This document shows positions 59,510-64,000 of a DNA stretch of 64,000 nt, one piece after another. Each line of letters opens with the position of its first letter. Within the stretch, counting starts at the first letter, position 1. The notes under the pieces are model-generated. The model saw only the letters and a list, made by a program, of their open reading frames with translations. It did not search any database and was not told where the DNA came from. A program made the translations under genes and the position numbers. The DNA is from Bradyrhizobium sp. NDS-1 (lineage in GTDB: Bacteria > Pseudomonadota > Alphaproteobacteria > Rhizobiales > Xanthobacteraceae). Location of the stretch: positions 2,465,501 to 2,529,500 of the forward strand of contig NZ_CP136628.1 in assembly GCF_032918005.1 (NCBI RefSeq), in the 5' to 3' direction.

Positions 59510-59540
59510 ACCTTACAACCTGACGCTACGTTCGATTCAA
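59510..59540 (-). promoter_or_regulatory. NolA-type (MerR-style) promoter element, copy E
   Basis: Minus strand: -35 TTGAAT, 19-bp spacer CGAACGTAGCGTCAGGTTG, -10 TAAGGT. It is 25 kb from nolA yet nearly identical to copies A and D. Confidence 0.65.
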
Positions 59541-59841
59541 GCACTTATGTCGAGAGTCGCGCATTTGGCGCGGGATCTGACGCGAACCACTAATGAGTCC
59601 AATCTCCACTATCATTTTGCGTTGGCGTGGTGTTTCCAAGCGGGCGTTCTCAACCGAGAAGAATGTAGTGAAGCTTACTCGACGCGCTTGCGTTTGTTGC
59701 GATTGGTTTGTCGCATCTCAGACATTGACAGAGCGGGCGGCATTGACGGCAAATAAAGTGCTTTTGCGAAAGCCCGCCTACGGGATCTTACGTAGGGCAT
59801 GTGTCGCATTTTCTTGATCTAAAAACTGCATCGTCTTTTGC

Positions 59842-60030
59842 ATGAAGCAGAAGAAGCCATTCCCCGACGCCAAACATTGGCGAGGCCGTGCGGAAGCGAC
59901 GCGAGTAAAAGCGGAGTCGCTCAAGGACAACACATCCAGACACAGGCTCCTCAAGGTCGCTAAGGAATATGATAAGCTGGCTCGCCTGGCGGAGAAGCGG
60001 CAGAGAAATGAGGTTGACGGGCAGTTCTGA
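59842..60030 (+). CDS. Small conserved hypothetical protein
   Basis: A 62-residue basic helical protein: KHWRGRAEATRVKAESLKDN and LLKVAKEYDKLARLAEKR. The pattern HWRxRAEExRxxAExxxD...LxxxAxDYxxLAxxAE is a very common small protein in Bradyrhizobium and relatives, of unknown function. ATG 59842 is the only start; the frame is clean. Confidence 0.65.
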   Translation: MKQKKPFPDAKHWRGRAEATRVKAESLKDNTSRHRLLKVAKEYDKLARLAEKRQRNEVDGQF

Positions 60031-60333
60031 TCGCCGCCGGACCGCACGGTTGCATCGAAGGTCAAGGCGTCGTGATCGCAGCGCGGAAGCCTCTCCGTTG
60101 GACGGCTCTAGCGAAAACGCCCTCCTACGGTAACGCCAGTGAGCGAGGCTGCTCAATGAGTGCGGTCCGCGCGTCTGAGCCTCTGGCCGTGAATCGATTC
60201 TGTGAGTAGTGGTCCGCCACATAGATGACGCATTGACGGTGTCTCAGGCGGCAAGCGGCTAACCGCTGGACATAAGACGGAATGAGATGAAAGCCCACCG
60301 TCAGACCATCGCAAGAGCGTAATTACACGCCTC
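60031..60333. other. Gene-poor interval
   Basis: Nothing recognisable. Confidence 0.3.
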
Positions 60334-60651
60334 TCACTCGACGAACTGGCGAAGCATTGGCGTCAATTTGCATCGTCTGCTGAAGCCGTCGACGTGTTTT
60401 TGGGTGACAAAGTAGCCGGTTCGCCGGATCACGCCACGCGAATTGGCTTCCGCCGCCAATTTGGCCGTGAGGCGTTTCAGTCGAGCTCTCGCATCTTGGA
60501 CCAAACACGGATAGCTCAACGCCATAACGTTGCGGCTTATTAAGGCGAGGCGACGAGCAGAAGCTCCTGCTGGCAGTCTTGCGTAGCAAAACGATCGTAG
60601 ATGTCTGCGCGGATCGTCCGCAAGAGGCAAGTTCGAAACGACGTCACGCAT
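60334..60651 (-). CDS. Hypothetical ORF
   Basis: A 105-codon frame starting MRDVVSNLPLADDPRRHLRS (ATG 60651), rich in Arg and Ala with segments such as LAAEANSRGVIRRTGYFVTQKHVDGF. The composition is compatible with a real protein but I see no family, motif or strong ribosome-binding site. Confidence 0.3.
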   Translation of the reverse strand: MRDVVSNLPLADDPRRHLRSFCYARLPAGASARRLALISRNVMALSYPCLVQDARARLKRLTAKLAAEANSRGVIRRTGYFVTQKHVDGFSRRCKLTPMLRQFVE

Positions 60652-60666
60652 GACGAGAAAATCCAA

Positions 60667-61535
60667 GCGAAAATCATAGTCGAAAGACCAACCACAACAG
60701 AACTCTCCGGGGACAATTCCGGACAGAACCGATGTTCTTCATCCAGATAAGTTCGGTGCAGATGATCACGAGTATGTGGGGCTGCCGATGCCGGGGGTGG
60801 CAGCCGCTCGATATATCAGTCGGACGACACGAGCGGTGCCGGCGTCAACTCTACCGGAACCACTCCGTTACAATCCGATCTCATCTCCCGAGAGCAGCGG
60901 GTTGCGCGACCCATGATTTGGCGGTCAGGCCATCGCGACGAGCGTTGTCAATGCGACAGAACCACATACAACAATCGCGACAATTGACGTTTACGCCCGC
61001 GTTTCCAGTGATCTGCGGCTCTGCTCTTCGACTGGCCGTTCCTATGGCCCGATAGGATCGCTCAGATGAGGGCCCGACGCATCCGGGCCCGCGAACGAAA
61101 CTCGTTCCGTTCGCATCAGCGCCGATTTCTCCGCGGGTCGTCTCACACCTCTTTGGCACTCTTCACCTTCTGGGGAAGCGACTACCTGCAATTCAACTCA
61201 CGTTCGTTCCATGTGCTCTCTCTTTCGTTTCGTTGCCGCCAGTGTTATCTCGTATTTTGCTTCGGGCTCTGTCCTCGACGGGACGACTTCATCGTCTGGA
61301 TTGGCTTCAGCGCCGATCTACACGCTGCCTATCGCGGCTCCTGCCGCTCTTCGTGCTCGGCGGCGTTGGGCGCAATCGCCGGCTCCTGATCGATACCACT
61401 CACCCACAGCGCGAGCGGGGCGCCAAGCACGCTGATAGATTTACTGATGGGTTCAATCACAAGGACGGGAGAGGCAGACCGCAGCCATCACTTCGACGTC
61501 CTGAATCCGGGCGAGCCAGAGGTAACGGGGCTTGG
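60667..61535. other. Gene-poor interval downstream of the Gfo/Idh gene
   Basis: Contains a 92-codon minus-strand frame (60881-61159, GTG start) with a Cys cluster NCRDCCMWFC, and a plus-strand frame (61211-61435) with a hydrophobic start. Neither is recognisable. A GGGCCCG/CGGGCCC inverted repeat lies at about 61068-61090. Confidence 0.3.
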
Positions 61536-62915
61536 TTATTCTCCGGTTTTCTCGACAGCGGCAGACCCTATAGGTTCTCTGCGATCGCTTGTGACAGCAG
61601 TGAGATACCGAGCGAATAGCGAGATCGTTCGTGTGTGCGAATCGAGGGTGCTTCTGCCGCTGTGTCCCGCCAACCAATCGTCGAAGAGCTTCCTCCGGGC
61701 AGCCCCTAGATCCGCATTTTGGATCAGTGTGTCCCGCGTTGGGTAGAGTCTCTCCCGGAAAGCTGGCCGGCCTAGGAAGCTGCCATTTCGCCAAAGAGTG
61801 ATGCGAGCCTCTTTCGCAAATTGCGGATGAGCTTCTGTGCCAAAGTGCGGGCGCTTCACGATCCTGGCCTCGATCGCAGCAAAAGGACCGATATTCAAGC
61901 GAATGGTCTCGGATGCGTACCGGCCGTTTTTGTTGTAGATGTTGGTTGGCAGTTGCCGCCAATTGCGCAGCGAGACGCTCGTTTGCAGTAGGTCGAGCCG
62001 GAAGAGGCAGATGGTATTGCCGCTTTCGCAATGGCGTGCGGCTCCACATGAGACGAGGTCCGTCTCGCCCCAGAAACGCGGAGCGGGAAATGAGGGAGCG
62101 GGTGGGGCGGGCCCTCTTAGCCTCTGGACCAAATTAGGGGCGACCTGCCCGACTTGATCGGCGGCGGTGGCCCGGTGGACATCCAGCTCTATCGCCAGAG
62201 GCCCGAAGTTGTCTTCATTAGTACCCAGAAGGCTGGAAAGGATATCGACGTGATGATAGCCGGAATGACAAAGCATTCCATAGCCATACCGATATGGATG
62301 ATCTTGGCGGGAGAGAATCTCCTCTTCCGTGTTCCAGACTCCCTCGTGATGCTCGATGCCAATATAGGTGATGGGCGTGCCGAGCTTACGGGAGGCATGG
62401 CGCGCATAACGTCCAATCAGGTCGTAGACTGCGTTGTATCGGCGCGGGGCCATCACGACGCAGCGCCCGCCACTCCGGTTGGAGATCGCCTTGAGTTCCG
62501 CCACCTCCCCAACAACTCGGTCCACAGCAGGGCGCCCATTCGAACCCATTGGAAGCACAACCGGCTTGTCGACCAGACAATCAAGACCAAGTCCAAGTGC
62601 CGCGCGAAGGTAGTCCAGATGGGCCTTCGGTTCGGTCGAGACAATGACTTTAGAGCGTGGACTTGCCAACGCTCTGAGAGCGTCCTCCCCCTCGCCGGAG
62701 TACCAGATGCCCTGTAGTCGGAGATCGGGTACCCAAGAGATACTCATCGGCTTGCACGCGCGCGTCTTGAAAAAGGCATGCACAGCATTTTTCGTGCTCG
62801 CGAGCTCAATCACATGGAATCCCGAGGCTCGCCTGCTGGCGACGGCGCTCTCGATCAGAGGAATATACTTAGCCATGGCGTGAGGACCGAGCCCGACGAG
62901 TACAAGATCCTTCAT
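61536..62915 (-). CDS. Gfo/Idh/MocA-like oxidoreductase
   Basis: A 459-residue protein with an N-terminal Rossmann fold of the Gfo/Idh/MocA type: MKDLVLVGLGPHAMAKYIPLIES, a VIELASTKNA strand, KVIVSTEPKAHLDYLRAALGLGLDCLVDKPVVLP (the EKP-like motif appears as DKP) and a C-terminal domain with GIEHHEGVWNTEEE and GMLCHSGYHHVDILSSLLG. It may be an NAD(P)-dependent dehydrogenase of a sugar, amino acid or modified peptide, but the family is too broad to assign a substrate. It lies 132 bp downstream of the radical SAM gene on the same strand, so the two probably form one transcription unit. Confidence 0.7.
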   Translation of the reverse strand: MKDLVLVGLGPHAMAKYIPLIESAVASRRASGFHVIELASTKNAVHAFFKTRACKPMSISWVPDLRLQGIWYSGEGEDALRALASPRSKVIVSTEPKAHLDYLRAALGLGLDCLVDKPVVLPMGSNGRPAVDRVVGEVAELKAISNRSGGRCVVMAPRRYNAVYDLIGRYARHASRKLGTPITYIGIEHHEGVWNTEEEILSRQDHPYRYGYGMLCHSGYHHVDILSSLLGTNEDNFGPLAIELDVHRATAADQVGQVAPNLVQRLRGPAPPAPSFPAPRFWGETDLVSCGAARHCESGNTICLFRLDLLQTSVSLRNWRQLPTNIYNKNGRYASETIRLNIGPFAAIEARIVKRPHFGTEAHPQFAKEARITLWRNGSFLGRPAFRERLYPTRDTLIQNADLGAARRKLFDDWLAGHSGRSTLDSHTRTISLFARYLTAVTSDRREPIGSAAVEKTGE

Positions 62916-63047
62916 GTCTTCTGATCTCCTCTCGCCTCCGTCCCGATCAGAGCTTCGGGCGCGAACCAGTCAGAGTTTGGGTCGATCCGACCGCAGCCGA
63001 ACTGGCACTCCTTGCAGAGCCGACCGTTCCGATCCAAGGCTCGTCGG

Positions 63048-64000
63048 TCATCCGCAGGCAAGCGCGCGATTTTCGATATTCTTCAGAAGGGCCACCTGCG
63101 AGGGGCAGTGGGCGCAGCCGCTGTCCGCCCGGTAGTGCTTCAGCGCCGGAGAGGTTCGCCAAGCCGTCTCGAGATCGAATTCAGGGGATCGGATGTTGCC
63201 GACAAGGAACGCCTCGCTGTCGGGATCCCCGACGACGTAGGGGCAGGGGTAGAGATCGCCATTTGCCGAGAGGTAGACAGAGGTGATGCCGCAGTCACAT
63301 TTGGAGAATTTAACGTTCGGCCGCGGCTGGCTTGTATCAACAAAAATCGGAGGTGGCAGCTCAAGACGGGCCGAGGTCTTTGCAGCCGTTGCGATCAGAG
63401 CCTGCTGCAACTCTCTGATCTCATCAGCCGACCCTAGGAGCGCTTCCTCGTTGTCCAGGGCGACACCTGAGGCGAACATCGGCTTAATTCTGAAGGAACC
63501 AACGCCAATCGAGGACAGCAGTCGATACGCGTCCAGCGCTTCAGCGATGTTCTGTCGATTGGCCGTCATCCTGGCCTGCACCACGACCCCGCAATTGGCT
63601 GCTTCGGACATCTGACGGAGTGCGGAATCGTAAACACCCGGCCTTCCGCGGAAGCGGTCCACAGTGTCTCGCTTTGCGCCGTCGAAGCTAAATTGAAGGG
63701 TGAGCTTCGCAGGATCATCGAAGATGGAGACCACATCAGAAATTGGAACTTGGCCAAGCCCCGCTGTATTTAATTGGACTTGCATTCCCCGTTTTTGTCC
63801 ATGCGCGAGCACGGCTTCCGTTCGCGGAAACACGACTCTGAGAAGCGGCTCACCACCCGTCACTGAGACCTTTGTCAGGCCATACCGGTCGATAAGCAGA
63901 TCGATAAAGTTTGTCATCTCATCGACCGACAACTGCGACGGCTCTAAACGTCTCTTGTATTCGTCTCGATACTGTTGGGGGACATAACAATGCTTGCAAT
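63048..64000 (-). CDS. Radical SAM/SPASM-domain protein, 5' end outside window
   Basis: About 317 residues are visible; the frame is open to the window edge, where CKHCYVP supplies the last two cysteines of a radical SAM iron-sulfur motif. Then VSVTGGEPLLR (SAM-binding GGE), LQFSFDGAKRDTVDRFRG, FRIKPMFASG, and a C-terminal SPASM-like domain with KCDCGI, LSANGDLYPCPYVVGD, GNIRSPEFDLETAWR and CAHCPSQVALL. SPASM proteins commonly modify ribosomal peptides or protein side chains, or act as anaerobic sulfatase/glycyl maturases. The neighbouring Gfo/Idh gene suggests a two-enzyme modification pathway. The substrate is not evident. Confidence 0.82.
   Translation of the reverse strand, partial: CKHCYVPQQYRDEYKRRLEPSQLSVDEMTNFIDLLIDRYGLTKVSVTGGEPLLRVVFPRTEAVLAHGQKRGMQVQLNTAGLGQVPISDVVSIFDDPAKLTLQFSFDGAKRDTVDRFRGRPGVYDSALRQMSEAANCGVVVQARMTANRQNIAEALDAYRLLSSIGVGSFRIKPMFASGVALDNEEALLGSADEIRELQQALIATAAKTSARLELPPPIFVDTSQPRPNVKFSKCDCGITSVYLSANGDLYPCPYVVGDPDSEAFLVGNIRSPEFDLETAWRTSPALKHYRADSGCAHCPSQVALLKNIENRALACG

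Noticed and set aside
1..64000. tRNA, rRNA genes and CRISPR arrays
   Set aside because: No cloverleaf-like or rRNA sequences and no regularly spaced direct repeats were seen; the five MerR-type elements are dispersed promoters, not an array.

Overview
The window looks like part of the symbiosis island of a soybean/legume-nodulating Bradyrhizobium. The reasons are a contiguous nolA - nodD2 - nodD1 - nodY/K - nodABCSUIJ - nolO - nodZ block, followed by fixR - nifA - fixA, and then a Nod-factor precursor cluster (nodM, nolK, noeL). The surrounding DNA is typical island DNA: one intact IS5-group insertion sequence, several transposase and integrase relics, many frameshifted genes, and long stretches without a recognisable gene.

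Layout. 0-9 kb: tail of a C45-type hydrolase, an amidase, a crotonyl-CoA reductase and an acyl-CoA ligase, separated by gene-poor DNA. 9-16.3 kb: two decayed TlpA/thioredoxin-like genes, each behind a -24/-12 promoter and each beside transporter genes (a MATE exporter; an MFS pseudogene split by the IS; dctA). 16.4-28.5 kb: broken phage-type integrase, an isolated aspartokinase, SDR relic, methyltransferase, transposase relics, an outer-membrane beta-barrel protein and several small hypothetical proteins. 28.7-33 kb: a decaying metabolic group (luciferase-like oxidoreductase, frameshifted HisC-like aminotransferase, frameshifted branched-chain amino-acid binding protein). 33.5-48.8 kb: nodulation regulators and the nod operon. 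49.6-53.8 kb: nitrogen-fixation regulator nifA with fixR (two frameshifts) and fixA. 54.4-58.5 kb: nodM, nolK, noeL on the minus strand. 58.5-64 kb: gene-poor DNA, a small conserved protein, then a Gfo/Idh/MocA-type oxidoreductase and a radical SAM/SPASM protein that runs off the right edge.

How the genes work together. NodD1 with flavonoid activates the nod box at about 37.80 kb. NodC, NodB and NodA build the acylated chitooligosaccharide; NodS, NodU, NolO and NodZ add N-methyl, carbamoyl and fucosyl groups; NodI/NodJ export the product. NodM supplies glucosamine-6-phosphate, and NoeL and NolK make the GDP-fucose used by NodZ. NolA is a MerR-type regulator. Its own promoter carries a MerR-style element (TTGAWT, 19-bp spacer with a conserved core, -10 box), and four further copies occur in the window, one of them upstream of a nodD2 pseudogene. 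Several sigma54 (-24/-12) promoters suggest a NifA-controlled gene set extending well beyond fixA.

Most promising less-described signals: the five-copy NolA-type promoter repeat with small downstream ORFs (including a 59-residue membrane protein), the paired sigma54-promoter/TlpA-like/transporter modules, and the radical SAM plus Gfo/Idh gene pair at the right edge. All family calls are by eye from motifs; no database search was run.
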